Positions 7,417 through 17,880 of a DNA stretch of 64,000 nucleotides are shown here, piece after piece. Numbering within the stretch: position 1 is the first letter of the stretch; the number at the start of each line of letters is the position of its first letter. Both the position numbers and the translations under genes were made by a program. A model generated the notes under the pieces. That model was not told where the DNA came from and did not search any database. It saw only the letters and a program-made list of their open reading frames with translations. The stretch spans positions 84,184 to 148,183 of the forward strand of contig NZ_BDFD01000004.1 of assembly GCF_001895085.1 (NCBI RefSeq), written 5' to 3'. The stretch is from Mariprofundus micogutta (GTDB lineage: Bacteria > Pseudomonadota > Zetaproteobacteria > Mariprofundales > Mariprofundaceae).

Positions 7417-9570
7417 ATGACAATAGAATGCCTGCAAGAGAAGTATGTAGAAGTCGCAGTGTTTTCACCGCTTGCCGGAACATTTACATATCGTTGGCCT
7501 GAGAGTCTGGGAGAGCCTGTAAATGGAATTCGGGTTCAGGTGCCATTCGGAAGAGGCAAACGTTTCGGTATTATTGCTTCGATTGATGCAAGCGTTGAAG
7601 CCGCTATCACATATAAAGAAGTGCTGGATCGTCTGGATGAAAAGCCGCTGTTTGATGAAAAACGGCTGCAGTGGCTGGAGCGCGTGCGTCGCTACTATCT
7701 GGCGCAACCGGGAGATCTGTGGAGCAGTGCGCTGGGCTGGGCATCGCAGGATGATATTCGCCGCTTTCGCTGTCCCGATTCAGAAGCAGTTAGCCAGTCT
7801 TGTCCCGAACTGGCCGGGCTGTTTCGCACGCGTGCAGCGCTTTCACTGAAAACCCTGATAGATAGGACCACTCAAACTTCAGGTATCCGGCATGTTATCA
7901 GCCGGGCCTGCGCAGATCAGTTGATTGAGGAAGTTCTTCCTGATCCAATGTGGGCTACGCAAAGGAATGATTCTGATTCGATGGCCGGGTTAAAGCCGAC
8001 GGATGCCCAGCAGCAGGCGATTGAAGTAATCATCGGGGCAAAGCAGCGATTTCAGCCTTCCCTGCTTTTCGGGCGAACAGGTTCGGGTAAAACCGAGGTC
8101 TACCTGAATGCCGCCGAGTCGGTGATTCAATCCGGCGGTCAGGTGCTGGTGCTGGTTCCCGAGATAGGCCTTACTCCGATGTGGCTGGCACGACTGCAAC
8201 AGCGCTTTGAGAAAGTAGCCCTGTGGCATTCGGCCATGACTGCGAAAGAGCGTTTAGTCGTTCGCCAGCACCTTGTTCAAACGGACATTCTTATCGGTAC
8301 CCGTTCATCTCTGTTTCTGCCGCTGCCGAGACTGGCCTTGATCGTCGTAGATGAGGAGCACGATGCCAGTTTCAAACAGCAGGAAGGTATGAGTTATTCG
8401 GCACGTGACATGGCTGTTTTGCTGGCACAGGAGCTGCAAATCCCGATTGTGCTGGGATCTGCAACACCAAGCCTGGAAAGCTGGCGACAAGTGTTGAGCG
8501 GCTTTTATCAGAGACTTGATCTGCCTGATCGCATTGTGACTGACAATGCTCAGATTGTTCCGCAAGTGGTTGATATGCGCGATATTGAATCACCGGTTTC
8601 TGATACCCTGCTGACTGCACTTCAGGAAACCATGGCCGGCGGAGATCAATCCATCCTGTTTCTAAATCGCCGCGGTTATGCGCCTGCTTTGCAATGTACG
8701 GCCTGCGGAGATGTGCCTGAATGTCCATCCTGCTCGATGCGCTTGACGCTGCACAGACGCGCCGGTTCATTGAGATGTCATACTTGTGGTTACAGGCGCA
8801 GAACGCCCAAGACCTGTGAGTCCTGTGGAGAAGCCGCATTTTTGCCTCTGGGTGAGGGGACGGAAAAGCTGGAGGAGTGGTTGCATGAACATATTCCCGA
8901 TCTTCGCTTCACCCGGTTTGATCGCGATGTGATTACCAGCCATTCCCGACTAGAAAAAACACTGGAACAATTTGAGAAGGGCGAGCTGGATTGCCTGATC
9001 GGCACGCAGATGCTGGTCAAAGGGCATGACTTTCCCAATGTGACTCTGGTTGGTGTGGTCAATGCTGATCTCGGCGTCAGCCTTCCTGATTTTCGTGCCT
9101 CGGAACGCTGGTGGCAGCAGATGACACAGGTGACGGGACGCGCTGGTCGTGGTGATAAGCCGGGACGAGTGTTGATTCAGACACGTATGCCGGAAGCCGG
9201 CTGGTTAAGCCGTATCTCTGAATCCGAGGCTGAATCCACTCTGAGCGAAGAGCTGCAGTTGCGGGAGATGCTCAGCTTTCCACCTTTTGCACGCTGGGTA
9301 CGTATCGTTTGTTCATCAGCAAAGATTGAGCGAGCTACACAGGTGGCAACAGCTATTGTCGGTCAATGCAAAAAAATCGAGGGTCTTCAAATTGGCGGGC
9401 CGATGCCATGTCCGATGGAGCGCGTGGCAGGTAAATATCGCATCGAGGTGGTGTTGCGGGATATTTCGCGCAAGCTGTTGCCTTGGAAGCTGGAGCCATT
9501 GATTGCAGTCATGCAGGTACCAAACGATGTGCGTGTGCGCATGGATGTTGATCCGCAGGATATGATGTGA
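7417..9570 (+). CDS. priA: Primosomal helicase PriA
   Basis: 3'-5' superfamily-2 helicase that restarts stalled replication forks. From ATG 7417 it is 717 residues, a normal PriA length. It shows the N-terminal 3'-DNA-binding domain (EVAVFSPLAGTFTYRWP), Walker A GRTGSGKTE, the DEEH box, a zinc region with paired cysteines (CTACG, CPSC, CHTCG, CESCG) and the helicase motif QVTGRAGRG. An open frame extends back to 7336, but that would overlap the WbpM-like gene by 71 bases with non-family sequence. The gene begins 11 bases after that stop, so it may be transcribed with it. Confidence 0.97.
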   Translation: MTIECLQEKYVEVAVFSPLAGTFTYRWPESLGEPVNGIRVQVPFGRGKRFGIIASIDASVEAAITYKEVLDRLDEKPLFDEKRLQWLERVRRYYLAQPGDLWSSALGWASQDDIRRFRCPDSEAVSQSCPELAGLFRTRAALSLKTLIDRTTQTSGIRHVISRACADQLIEEVLPDPMWATQRNDSDSMAGLKPTDAQQQAIEVIIGAKQRFQPSLLFGRTGSGKTEVYLNAAESVIQSGGQVLVLVPEIGLTPMWLARLQQRFEKVALWHSAMTAKERLVVRQHLVQTDILIGTRSSLFLPLPRLALIVVDEEHDASFKQQEGMSYSARDMAVLLAQELQIPIVLGSATPSLESWRQVLSGFYQRLDLPDRIVTDNAQIVPQVVDMRDIESPVSDTLLTALQETMAGGDQSILFLNRRGYAPALQCTACGDVPECPSCSMRLTLHRRAGSLRCHTCGYRRRTPKTCESCGEAAFLPLGEGTEKLEEWLHEHIPDLRFTRFDRDVITSHSRLEKTLEQFEKGELDCLIGTQMLVKGHDFPNVTLVGVVNADLGVSLPDFRASERWWQQMTQVTGRAGRGDKPGRVLIQTRMPEAGWLSRISESEAESTLSEELQLREMLSFPPFARWVRIVCSSAKIERATQVATAIVGQCKKIEGLQIGGPMPCPMERVAGKYRIEVVLRDISRKLLPWKLEPLIAVMQVPNDVRVRMDVDPQDMM

Positions 9571-9595
9571 TTCGCCCCCTCCTGGGTCTTACCTT

Positions 9596-9720
9596 TCAGG
9601 CGGGCTAAAGCCCGTCCAAATTAAATGAACTATCGCGTAGCGGGATCGCCGCTACTTGCTCCTGCCTTTTTGTAGGCACTTCGTGTGGTCCTACATCCTT
9701 CGGGTTCGCTTAAGCGAGTC
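9596..9720. repeat. REP-like cluster of short GC-rich hairpins
   Basis: The 184-base gap between priA and the next gene holds several short inverted repeats: ggcgggctaaagcccgtc (stem GGGC/GCCC around 9600-9618), gtagcgg...ccgctac (around 9635-9656), and a gtagg...cctac pair around 9672-9694. The composition (gggctaaagccc, gcgggatcgccgc) resembles repetitive extragenic palindromes of many proteobacteria. One such cluster is seen here, so copy number elsewhere in the genome is unknown. It may also end priA transcription. Confidence 0.5.
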
Positions 9721-9754
9721 CAACCCGGCTGTTCTGCTATAGATCAATCAGGTG

Positions 9755-10210
9755 TTAATATGAGTAATCATCATTTTCAATTTTGTGTACATATTTTTTG
9801 CCTTTATCGCTTATCGAATAAAATGTGCCTTCAGGGGCTAGAGGCCCGATTAGCAGTAACCCTTTTCTTTCTAATTGATCAATTGCTGAAATGGTTTCAA
9901 GCCTGCCATATGAGAGTGAAGTAACCATATCTTCTGAACAAAAACCAGAAATGCCTGAATCGATACAATTGGATAAGACAGCAGTCTCTACTTCAGATAG
10001 TTGATTGCTTGTAGTAACTGGCCGGGGTGGGGCTACCTTTCTCTCAAGTTGTACACTGAGGTCTGCGACACTTTTTTCCAGGCTGGCATTTTGTTCTTTC
10101 AGCTTCTCAAGCTTACTGTTCTGTTTATCAAATACGCTTGTAATCAACTGTATAAGTTCATCATTGAGTTGTTTTCCTTTAAATGCATTAAGGGTGGCCA
10201 TGATGTTCAT
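9755..10210 (-). CDS. Hypothetical coiled-coil protein with C-terminal winged-helix-like region
   Basis: I do not recognise this 151-residue protein. Residues about 25-57 form a predicted coiled coil (KLEKLKEQNASLEKSVADL). After a short Pro-rich linker, residues about 70-150 look like a winged-helix or MarR-like fold: SEVETAVLSNCIDSG, a Ser/Leu-rich middle helix, then LERKGLL followed by a beta-hairpin-like FYSISDKGKKYV. The start at 10210 is supported by GGAGG four bases upstream; a second ATG nine bases further in is possible. It is transcribed away from uvrA and is probably monocistronic. A DNA-binding role is only a guess. Confidence 0.7.
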   Translation of the reverse strand: MNIMATLNAFKGKQLNDELIQLITSVFDKQNSKLEKLKEQNASLEKSVADLSVQLERKVAPPRPVTTSNQLSEVETAVLSNCIDSGISGFCSEDMVTSLSYGRLETISAIDQLERKGLLLIGPLAPEGTFYSISDKGKKYVHKIENDDYSY

Positions 10211-10412
10211 ATTTCCTCCAATACTTAACTGTGTTTATGGGTTCATGATAGCACGCGAACTGGAGAGTAGTGAAAGAGTTCTTCCAGCCGTTGCAGCTTA
10301 ATCGATTGAATTGTGCGGTAGTACCTGAACCTCTGAGCCTGGATATATACTTCTGACAGGGTTTTGTTGTTGGGCGTAGTATGTAATATCGGCTTCTTGG
10401 TTGAGGGTGAAT

Positions 10413-13223
10413 ATGAGTGAAAATATCATCCGTGTCGAAGGGGCGCGGGTACATAATCTGAAAAATATCAGTCTGGATATTCCGCGAGATAAGCTGGTGG
10501 TTGTCACCGGTGTGTCCGGATCCGGGAAATCGTCGCTGGCTTTTGATACGCTGTATGCTGAAGGACAGAGGCGTTATGTCGAGTCGCTTTCGGCATATGC
10601 ACGTCAGTTTCTCGGCATGATGGAGCGTCCTGATGTGGATGGTATTGAAGGGCTCTCTCCGGCCATTTCGATAGAGCAGAAAACGACCAGCCGAAACCCA
10701 CGCTCTACTGTGGGTACAATCACCGAAGTTTACGATTATCTGCGCCTGCTATTTGCCCGAATTGGTCAGCCTTACTGTTATGGTTGCGGTCAGCCAATCA
10801 CTTCTCAACCGGCATCTGTGATTATCGATCAGCTGGAATCTCTGGACGAGGGAGCCAAGTTGCAACTGTTGGCACCCATCGCGCGTGGTAAAAAAGGCGA
10901 ATTCAGAAAAGAGCTGGAAAAGGCTGGCAAAGACGGTTTTGTACGTGTGCGCATCGATGGTGAGGTGATGGCGCTCGAAGATGTGCCTGCCCTGCAGAAA
11001 AACATCAAACACAACATCGAACTGGTGGTAGACAGACTGGTGATTCGCGATGGTATTCGTACGCGCCTGGCTGATTCGGTGGAAACTGCTCTGCGTTATG
11101 GTGGAGGTCTGATGGTGGCACTCATTGGAGCAGAAGAGCATGTTTTCTCTGAGCGTTTCGCTTGTGCTGATTGCGGCATCTCCTATCCGGAAATCGAACC
11201 TCGCCTGTTTTCATTCAATTCACCTGTTGGCGCATGTTCTTCCTGCGATGGGCTGGGTAGCAAAACGGTATTTGATCCGTCGTTAGTGGTACCTGACGAT
11301 TCGCTCTCAATTATTGGTGGTGCGATTGAGCCATGGGCGGGTCGTGAAACCTTCATGTATCGCCAGACTCTGGAGGCAGTGGCATCCCATACTGGTACGA
11401 GTATGGAGACACCATTCAATGAACTTTCACCTGAAGCCAGAAAGGCAATGCTCTATGGAACAGGGCGCAAGAAAATTCAGTTTATTTATGAAACACCGGG
11501 TCAGAATCGTACGGTTGAACGTCCGTTTGAAGGTGTGATACCCAATCTGGAACGACGTTATCGTGAAACATCTTCAGATGATGTGCGCGAAGCGCTGTCC
11601 AAATATATCAATACGATTGCCTGTCCGGTCTGCGAAGGTTCCAGACTGACGAAACCTGCCCGGTTCGTGCGCATTGCAGGTAAATCACTGCCCGAAATTG
11701 TCGCCATGCCATTACGTGAAGGGCAGGCGTGGGTGCAGGGTTTAAAACTCTCCGAGCAGCATCGCACGATAGCTGACAAGGTTTTGGAAGAGATATCATC
11801 ACGTCTCGGTTTTATGGTCGAAGTCGGGCTGGATTATCTCAGCCTTGAGCGTACGTCAGGCACGCTTTCAGGTGGTGAAGCGCAACGTATCAGGCTGGCA
11901 ACCCAGATCGGCTCGGCTTTGGTCGGCGTATTATATATTCTTGATGAGCCTTCAATCGGGCTGCATCAGCGCGATAATGATCGATTGCTTGCCACGCTCA
12001 GGCGACTGCGAGATCTAGGCAATAGTGTGATCGTGGTTGAACATGATGAGGATGCGATTCGCTGTGCTGACTGGGTGATAGATATGGGGCCGTTGGCTGG
12101 AGAACACGGAGGGGAAGTGGTGGCTGAGGGGCATTTGAAAGATATCCTGAAAGCTAAAACACTGACATCTGATTACCTGTCGGGTCGCAAAAAAGTTCAG
12201 GTTCCCAAACGGCGGAAGGTGTTGAAGAAGCATGATATGATCGGTGTGGATGGGGCATGTGAACACAATCTGCAGCAGGTGAAGGCCCGCTTTCCTCTGG
12301 CACGGTTCTCCTGTGTGACAGGCGTTTCAGGTTCTGGTAAGTCCACCCTGACCAACGACACACTGTTTCGTGCGCTGGCAAAATCCAAGGGATTGAAAAC
12401 CGAACGAGTCGGTGAATATTCAGCGCTGATAGGGGACGAATTGATCGATAAAATCATTGATATTGATCAAGGTCCGATCGGGCGCACACCGCGCTCTAAC
12501 CCGGCTACCTATACAGGCATTTTCACGCCCATCCGTGAGTTGTTTGCGCAAGTGCCTGAATCACGTGCACGTGGTTACAAGGCTGGTCGTTTCTCCTTTA
12601 ATGTGAAGGGCGGCAGATGCGAGGCATGCCAGGGCGATGGTATTGTCAAAGTGGAGATGCACTTTCTTCCCGATGTTTATGTGCACTGTGAATCATGTCA
12701 GGGGAAACGCTATAACCGTGAAACTCTGGATATCCGCTATAAAGGTAAAACGATAGACGAAGTATTGCATATGACGGTTGAAGAAGGTCTGGAGCTTTTC
12801 TCCGCCATTCCTGCATTGAAGAACCGCCTGAGCACGTTAAATGAGGTGGGCTTGGGTTATATTCAGCTCGGCCAGTCAGCAACTACTTTATCTGGTGGAG
12901 AAGCCCAGCGTGTGAAACTTTCCAAAGAACTCGCCCGTCGTGCTACAGGTGATACGCTGTATATTCTTGATGAGCCGACCACCGGTTTACACTTCCATGA
13001 TGTTGCCAAGCTTCTAGATGTACTGCATGCGCTGGTTGATCGTGGCAATACGGTGATTGTCATCGAACATAATCTTGATGTGATCAAAACCGCCGACTGG
13101 ATTGTCGATATGGGGCCGGAAGGTGGTGATAAGGGCGGCACAGTGGTGATGGCTGGCACACCGGAACAGGTGGCTGCCTGTGATGCCTCGCATACAGGTC
13201 ATTACCTGAAAGCAAATTTGTGA
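10413..13223 (+). CDS. uvrA: Excinuclease ABC subunit A
   Basis: DNA-damage-sensing ATPase of nucleotide excision repair, 936 residues, a normal length. Two ABC ATPase modules are present: the first Walker [11 protein letters not shown] at about 33-42 and the second VSGSGKSTL near 640, each with a signature (TLSGGEAQR) and ILDEP Walker B. Zinc fingers appear as CYGCG/CADCG and [14 protein letters not shown] pairs. ATG 10413 is preferred over an in-frame TTG at 10401 because a GAGGGTG ribosome site precedes it and the protein then begins [11 protein letters not shown], as expected. No convincing LexA box was seen in the upstream 200 bases. Confidence 0.98.
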   Translation: MSENIIRVEGARVHNLKNISLDIPRDKLVVVTGVSGSGKSSLAFDTLYAEGQRRYVESLSAYARQFLGMMERPDVDGIEGLSPAISIEQKTTSRNPRSTVGTITEVYDYLRLLFARIGQPYCYGCGQPITSQPASVIIDQLESLDEGAKLQLLAPIARGKKGEFRKELEKAGKDGFVRVRIDGEVMALEDVPALQKNIKHNIELVVDRLVIRDGIRTRLADSVETALRYGGGLMVALIGAEEHVFSERFACADCGISYPEIEPRLFSFNSPVGACSSCDGLGSKTVFDPSLVVPDDSLSIIGGAIEPWAGRETFMYRQTLEAVASHTGTSMETPFNELSPEARKAMLYGTGRKKIQFIYETPGQNRTVERPFEGVIPNLERRYRETSSDDVREALSKYINTIACPVCEGSRLTKPARFVRIAGKSLPEIVAMPLREGQAWVQGLKLSEQHRTIADKVLEEISSRLGFMVEVGLDYLSLERTSGTLSGGEAQRIRLATQIGSALVGVLYILDEPSIGLHQRDNDRLLATLRRLRDLGNSVIVVEHDEDAIRCADWVIDMGPLAGEHGGEVVAEGHLKDILKAKTLTSDYLSGRKKVQVPKRRKVLKKHDMIGVDGACEHNLQQVKARFPLARFSCVTGVSGSGKSTLTNDTLFRALAKSKGLKTERVGEYSALIGDELIDKIIDIDQGPIGRTPRSNPATYTGIFTPIRELFAQVPESRARGYKAGRFSFNVKGGRCEACQGDGIVKVEMHFLPDVYVHCESCQGKRYNRETLDIRYKGKTIDEVLHMTVEEGLELFSAIPALKNRLSTLNEVGLGYIQLGQSATTLSGGEAQRVKLSKELARRATGDTLYILDEPTTGLHFHDVAKLLDVLHALVDRGNTVIVIEHNLDVIKTADWIVDMGPEGGDKGGTVVMAGTPEQVAACDASHTGHYLKANL

Positions 13224-13238
13224 TTATTCCTTTGCATA

Positions 13239-13290
13239 CAAAATCAGCCACTAAGGGTGCATGATTTTGGCAGGCCATCCATAGCCTGCC
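13239..13290 (+). terminator. Candidate hairpins downstream of uvrA
   Basis: Two adjacent inverted repeats lie in the 141-base gap before pheA: caaaatca (13239-13246) with tgattttg (13262-13269), and ggcaggc (13269-13275) with gcctgcc (13284-13290). No T-run follows the second stem, so termination here, if any, would be weak or factor-dependent. Confidence 0.35.
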
Positions 13291-13364
13291 TGGATACCCT
13301 GACATTTCAGAGCATCCTGTAATTCTGAATGGATTGCTCAAGGTCTCGCTGCTAGGTTGCTGGC

Positions 13365-14516
13365 ATGGGTGATTTGGAAGCAAAACTGAGTGAATTGAGG
13401 GCTGCGATTGACGCGGCTGATGACGAGATTCTGGATCTGATCCGCAAGCGAGCGCGTCTTGCCGGTCAGGTGGGCGAAGCCAAACAGAATAAGGGCAATG
13501 TTCCATTTTATGTGCCCAGCCGTGAGGCATCGATTATTCGCAGGCTTTTGTCGCGCAATACCAATGCCGCGGAATCTTCCCACGAAACAAAAATTCCCGA
13601 TGAAGCTATTCACGGTATCTATCGTGAAATTATCGGTGCATGTCTGGCTCTTGAGCATCCGATGACGATTGCTTACCTCGGTCCTGAAGGGACATTCAGC
13701 CATACTGCAGCTACGCGTCAGTTCGGAGCTACCCCGAAGTATCTGCCGTGCAGTTCGCTTGAACTGGTATTCGATGAGGTGGAGGCCGGACGAGCCACTT
13801 ATGGCGTGGTGCCGGTAGAAAATGCTTTCGAAGGTGCTGTGACACCGACACTGGACCTGTTTGCAGATATGGAACGGGATGTATTTATTTGTGCTGAGGT
13901 GCAACTCTCCATTCATCATCACCTGTTCACCTATGCAGAAAGCCTTGATGATATTGAAGTCGTGATTTCGCACCCTCAGCCATTAGGGCAGTGCCGTAAC
14001 TGGTTGGCCTCTCATCTGCCGAATGCACAACTGATGGAATCATCTTCCACGATGCGTGCAGCTCAGATTGTGGATGAAGCCAGAGTGAGTGAAAGCGGTG
14101 CGCTGGACTGGAAAAAGTGTGCAGTCATTGGCCCATACTCGATTGTAGACAAGTCGGAGTTGTCACTTGTGCAACGAAACATTGAAGATTTTCACGATAA
14201 TACCACCCGTTTTTTTGTCATAGGTCAGCATGATTCACCGGCATCGGGTGAAGATAAAACATCTCTGGTGATGTCGATTAAAGATGAACCGGGAGCTCTG
14301 CATAATCTGATGACATCATTTGCCGGGCGAGGCATTGGCTTGACGCGTATCGAATCGCGTCCGTCGAAGAAGAAGCTATGGGAATATGTCTTTTTTGCCG
14401 ATGTACAGGGGCACCGTGATGATGTGGCTGTGACAGATGCGATTGATGAGATTCAGTCCAAGCCGGGTGGCTTTATCAAGGTTCTGGGCTCCTATCCCGT
14501 ATCCAAACCACTATAG
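13365..14516 (+). CDS. pheA: Bifunctional chorismate mutase/prephenate dehydratase (P-protein)
   Basis: Converts chorismate to prephenate and then phenylpyruvate, toward phenylalanine. The 383 residues split into an AroQ-type chorismate mutase (about 1-90, LRAAIDAADDEILDLIRKRA), a prephenate dehydratase domain (about 98-280, IAYLGPEGTFSHTAA, VPVENAFEGAV, and a threonine-rich DNTTRF near 278-283), and a C-terminal ACT domain (about 295-370, DEPGALHNLM and the RIESRPS effector site). The ACT domain predicts feedback inhibition by phenylalanine. First gene of a pheA-hisC-tyrA-aroA-cmk run on one strand; hisC follows after 17 bases. Confidence 0.96.
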   Translation: MGDLEAKLSELRAAIDAADDEILDLIRKRARLAGQVGEAKQNKGNVPFYVPSREASIIRRLLSRNTNAAESSHETKIPDEAIHGIYREIIGACLALEHPMTIAYLGPEGTFSHTAATRQFGATPKYLPCSSLELVFDEVEAGRATYGVVPVENAFEGAVTPTLDLFADMERDVFICAEVQLSIHHHLFTYAESLDDIEVVISHPQPLGQCRNWLASHLPNAQLMESSSTMRAAQIVDEARVSESGALDWKKCAVIGPYSIVDKSELSLVQRNIEDFHDNTTRFFVIGQHDSPASGEDKTSLVMSIKDEPGALHNLMTSFAGRGIGLTRIESRPSKKKLWEYVFFADVQGHRDDVAVTDAIDEIQSKPGGFIKVLGSYPVSKPL

Positions 14517-14533
14517 TTTCTGAGGGAAACAAG

Positions 14534-15658
14534 ATGTCGATAAACTGGATGGCACGGACAGTGCCGCAAACTGCAGGGCTGTATCCTTATGTGCCGGGTA
14601 AACCGGTAGAGACGCTTCTGCGTGAGAAGGGATTGAACCGGGCGATTAAACTGGCATCGAACGAAAACCCGTACGGTCCGTCTCCCAGGGCGGTTGCAGC
14701 TATGCAGACTGCCGCATCCGAAGTGCATCGCTACCCTGATGGCGATGCCAATGGCCTGAAAGAAAAACTGGCTGATTTTCACCGGGTCTCGCGCGATCAA
14801 ATATTGCTGGGCAATGGTTCCAACGAAGTGCTGGAGCTCATGATCCGAACTTTTGCCGGATCTGATGATGAGGTGGTGTATGCCCGGCGTGGATTTATCG
14901 TGTATGCCTTGGCTACTCAGGCTGCAGGTGCGACAGGTATAGCTGTGCCGGAATCAGACGGCCTCTCCCATGATCTGGATGCCATGCTTGCTGCAGTCAA
15001 TGAAAAAACAAAACTGGTTTGTATTGCCAACCCGAATAATCCGACCGGCACTCTGCATAGCAATGCGGCGCTTCAGTCTTTTCTTGACCAGTTGCCGCGC
15101 AATGTTGTGGTAATTATTGATGAGGCCTATTACGAATTTGTTGCTGATGCGTTGGGTGATTCGGTGCATGAGCTGAATCATCCGGGTCTGGTTATCAGCC
15201 GTACCTTTTCCAAAGCCTATGGATTAGCTGGTGTGCGTATCGGATATGCGATAGCTAACGCCGAAATTGTGGCTTTGGTGAATCGTTTCCGTGAGCCATT
15301 CAATTTGAATCTGTTAGCTCAGAGTGCTGCACTGGCAGCTCTTGATGACAGGGCATGGGTCATGGCACGTGTGTCTGAAACCAATGCCGAACGGGAGAGG
15401 CTTGAATCTGCTCTGGAAAAGATGGGTTTGTCCGGTGGCCGCTGCTTTGGCAATTTCGTGTTGCTACGCCACAGCAAGAGTGGAGAAATTTTGCACAGGC
15501 TTGAAGATCACGGCATCATCCCTCGTCCGTTGGCGCCTTATGGTATGGCTGAGTTTCTGCGTATTTCAGTTGGCCTGCCTGAGGAAAATGCGGAATTTCT
15601 GACACAGCTTGAAACAATAATGACAAGTTTGTCGGATCAGGAGAGTTCTGCATCGTGA
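14534..15658 (+). CDS. hisC: Histidinol-phosphate/aromatic aminotransferase, HisC family
   Basis: PLP-dependent class I/II aminotransferase of 374 residues. It shows ASNENPYGPSP near the N-terminus, the ANPNNPTGT motif near 170, DEAYYEF (PLP-contacting Asp/Tyr) and the SRTFSKAYGLAG Schiff-base lysine site near 225. GAGGGAAACAAG before ATG 14534 is a good ribosome site. Lying between pheA and tyrA, it is likely to transaminate aromatic keto acids as well as, or instead of, histidinol phosphate; similar hisC2 copies occur in aromatic operons of other proteobacteria. Which activity dominates cannot be read from sequence. The end overlaps the GTG start of tyrA. Confidence 0.92.
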   Translation: MSINWMARTVPQTAGLYPYVPGKPVETLLREKGLNRAIKLASNENPYGPSPRAVAAMQTAASEVHRYPDGDANGLKEKLADFHRVSRDQILLGNGSNEVLELMIRTFAGSDDEVVYARRGFIVYALATQAAGATGIAVPESDGLSHDLDAMLAAVNEKTKLVCIANPNNPTGTLHSNAALQSFLDQLPRNVVVIIDEAYYEFVADALGDSVHELNHPGLVISRTFSKAYGLAGVRIGYAIANAEIVALVNRFREPFNLNLLAQSAALAALDDRAWVMARVSETNAERERLESALEKMGLSGGRCFGNFVLLRHSKSGEILHRLEDHGIIPRPLAPYGMAEFLRISVGLPEENAEFLTQLETIMTSLSDQESSAS

Positions 15659-16536
15659 ACCCTATTCAACATCTGGTCGTGATTGGCACCGGGCTTATTG
15701 GTGGTTCGGTCAGCCTTGCCTTGAAACGGGCCGGGGTGGTTCATCGTGTCACAGGTGTAGGACGCAGTCGTGAAAACCTCGAACTTGCTCAGCAACTCGG
15801 TGTGGTGGATGACTGGACGCACGATGTTGCCAGGGCTGTTTCATCTGCCGATATGGTTCTGTTATCTGTGCCGATGAATGCTTACGAGTCCCTGTTTGCT
15901 GCGATGGCAGATCACCTGCCTGTCGGGTGTGTGGTGACTGATGCAGGCAGTACCAAACAGACGGCTATTGCGGCAGCGAAACAGATTTTACCGAACCCTG
16001 AACGATTTATTGCAGCACATCCTATTGCGGGTACGGAACAGTCAGGCGCGGCAGCCGCGTTTGCTGAGTTGTTTGATCAACGCCTCTGTATTGTTACACC
16101 CGAATCCGATTCGGATGCGGCAGCTTTGGCACGTGTGAAAGAGATGTGGCAGCAGACTGGCAGCAGGGTAGAGGTGATGAGCGCATCTGATCATGATGAG
16201 TTTCTCGCATCCGTCAGTCATTTGCCGCACCTGGCAGCTTTCGCACTGGTCAACGCAGTCAGTAAACAGGCAACAGAGACGCAGGACCCATTCCGTTTCG
16301 CGGCTGGTGGTTTTCGTGACTTTACCCGCATTGCTTCCTCATCACCGGAAATGTGGCGTGATATTGCCCTGTGTAATCGGGACGCACTGTTGCATCAGAT
16401 TGAGCTATTTCAGGTTGAATTGAATGGCCTGCGTGAAGCGCTTCTGGCTGACGACGATGAGAGACTGTTAAACGAATTTGGTGCGGCTAAAGAAGCACGT
16501 GATAACTGGCTTGCCAAACATGGGGAAGGTTTATAA
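15655..16536 (+). CDS. tyrA: Prephenate/arogenate dehydrogenase
   Basis: NAD(P)-dependent oxidative decarboxylation of prephenate (or arogenate) toward tyrosine. The 293-residue length fits the monofunctional TyrA type without a fused mutase or ACT domain. The N-terminus has the dinucleotide loop VIGTGLIGGS; further in come TDAGSTKQ, AAHPIAGTEQSG and the helical SHLPHLAAFAL segment. The start is a GTG at 15655, within the hisC stop (GTGA overlap). The stop overlaps the aroA ATG by one base, so all three genes are translationally linked. Confidence 0.95.
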   Translation: MNPIQHLVVIGTGLIGGSVSLALKRAGVVHRVTGVGRSRENLELAQQLGVVDDWTHDVARAVSSADMVLLSVPMNAYESLFAAMADHLPVGCVVTDAGSTKQTAIAAAKQILPNPERFIAAHPIAGTEQSGAAAAFAELFDQRLCIVTPESDSDAAALARVKEMWQQTGSRVEVMSASDHDEFLASVSHLPHLAAFALVNAVSKQATETQDPFRFAAGGFRDFTRIASSSPEMWRDIALCNRDALLHQIELFQVELNGLREALLADDDERLLNEFGAAKEARDNWLAKHGEGL

Positions 16537-17879
16537 TGGAGATCGGTGGAACACTGATTGCAGGTCCTGCGAAGGGGCCACTGAAAGGGGATATAGTCGT
16601 TCCCGGTGACAAATCGATGTCACATCGCGCTGTGATGCTGGCATCTCTGGCTGATGGTGTGACAGAAATTCATGGTTTTTTGCCCGGTGAAGATAATATT
16701 TCCACGGCTCAGGTGTTTGTTGATATGGGCGTTCGTATCGAATGGCTGAATGACGAGAAAACATCGTTGCGCGTTTTCGGAGTAGGACTACATGGTCTGA
16801 AGCAACCGGATATTGTGCTCAATGCAGGCAATGCAGGCACATGTGTACGTTTAATGACCGGTGTGCTTGCCGGTCAGAGCTTTTCTTCCACCATGACTGG
16901 TGATGCCTCGCTGCGTAAACGGCCGATGAAACGCGTTGTGGATCCGGTACGTAAAATGGGGGCAATTGTTGAAGGAAACGAGGCTGGAAATCTTCTGCCG
17001 ATTACTATCACTGGTGGCAAGCTTACAGCCATACACCATGTTTCCGAAGTTGCCAGTGCGCAGGTAAAATCCTGTGTGCTGCTGGCTGGTCTCTATGCCG
17101 ATGGCATCACAAAGGTTAATGAGCCGAAACCGACTCGCGATCATACTGAACGTATGCTGCCACTGTTTGGACAGCCTGTTGAAGTGGCATCTGATGGTAC
17201 TATTTCACTGCATCCGACAGACAGACTGACGGCGCCTGCAGATAATGTGGTGATTCCTGCAGACCCCTCTTCTGCCTGTTTCTTCGCTGTGGCTGCAAGC
17301 CTGGTGAAAGACTCCGATGTCACACTGAAGAGTATAGGCATCAATGATCGACGTGATGGCTGGCGTCGGGTGATGTCAGATATGGGCGCTGCCCTGTTGT
17401 TGGAAAATGAAGCCAGTGTCGGTGAGGAACCTGTAGCGGATGTACGTGTCAGATCAGGTGGCCTGCACGGCATGGTTGTTAATCCTGATGATGTGCCTGA
17501 TGCAATTGATGAGTTCCCCGTTCTGTTTGCAGCGGCAGCGCTTGCTGATGGTGAATTTGTGCTTGCAGATGCTGAAGAACTGCGTGTGAAAGAGTCGGAT
17601 CGCATTTCTGCCATGGCTGATGCTTTGTCTGCAGCGGGTGCTGATATTACCGAGATGCCGGATGGGGCTGTGATTCACGGGCTTGCCAGTCTCAAGGGTG
17701 ATGTCGATGTCGATGCACTGGGAGACCACCGCATTGCCATGGCAATGGCAGTGGCTGCACAACGGGCTGAAGGTGAGATCCGTATCCATAATGCGGCTGC
17801 GATTGCGACCAGTTTTCCAAACTTTGTGACGTTGGCTCAGAGCATAGGTATGAATGTGCGCTGGGCGGATGAGCAATAA
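16536..17879 (+). CDS. aroA: 3-phosphoshikimate 1-carboxyvinyltransferase (EPSP synthase)
   Basis: Sixth step of the shikimate pathway, joining PEP to shikimate-3-phosphate. 447 residues with PGDKSMSHRAVM at the N-terminus, NAGNAGTCVRLM near 95, GDASLRKRPMKRV near 125, and the C-terminal ELRVKESDR and DHRIAMAMA motifs. The SLRKRPM form and overall length are closer to class II EPSP synthases than to the E. coli class I enzyme. It starts in the tyrA stop (TAATG). It supplies chorismate precursor for the pheA and tyrA branches encoded just upstream, a compact aromatic pathway unit. Confidence 0.97.
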   Translation: MEIGGTLIAGPAKGPLKGDIVVPGDKSMSHRAVMLASLADGVTEIHGFLPGEDNISTAQVFVDMGVRIEWLNDEKTSLRVFGVGLHGLKQPDIVLNAGNAGTCVRLMTGVLAGQSFSSTMTGDASLRKRPMKRVVDPVRKMGAIVEGNEAGNLLPITITGGKLTAIHHVSEVASAQVKSCVLLAGLYADGITKVNEPKPTRDHTERMLPLFGQPVEVASDGTISLHPTDRLTAPADNVVIPADPSSACFFAVAASLVKDSDVTLKSIGINDRRDGWRRVMSDMGAALLLENEASVGEEPVADVRVRSGGLHGMVVNPDDVPDAIDEFPVLFAAAALADGEFVLADAEELRVKESDRISAMADALSAAGADITEMPDGAVIHGLASLKGDVDVDALGDHRIAMAMAVAAQRAEGEIRIHNAAAIATSFPNFVTLAQSIGMNVRWADEQ

Positions 17880-17880
17880 T

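Noticed and set aside
10300..10400. LexA (SOS) box before uvrA
   Set aside because: ctggatatatacttctgacag has partial CTG/CAG ends, but the spacing and symmetry are wrong for known LexA sites.
13338..13973. 211-codon reverse-strand frame inside pheA
   Set aside because: Fully antisense to the conserved P-protein with no recognisable domain.
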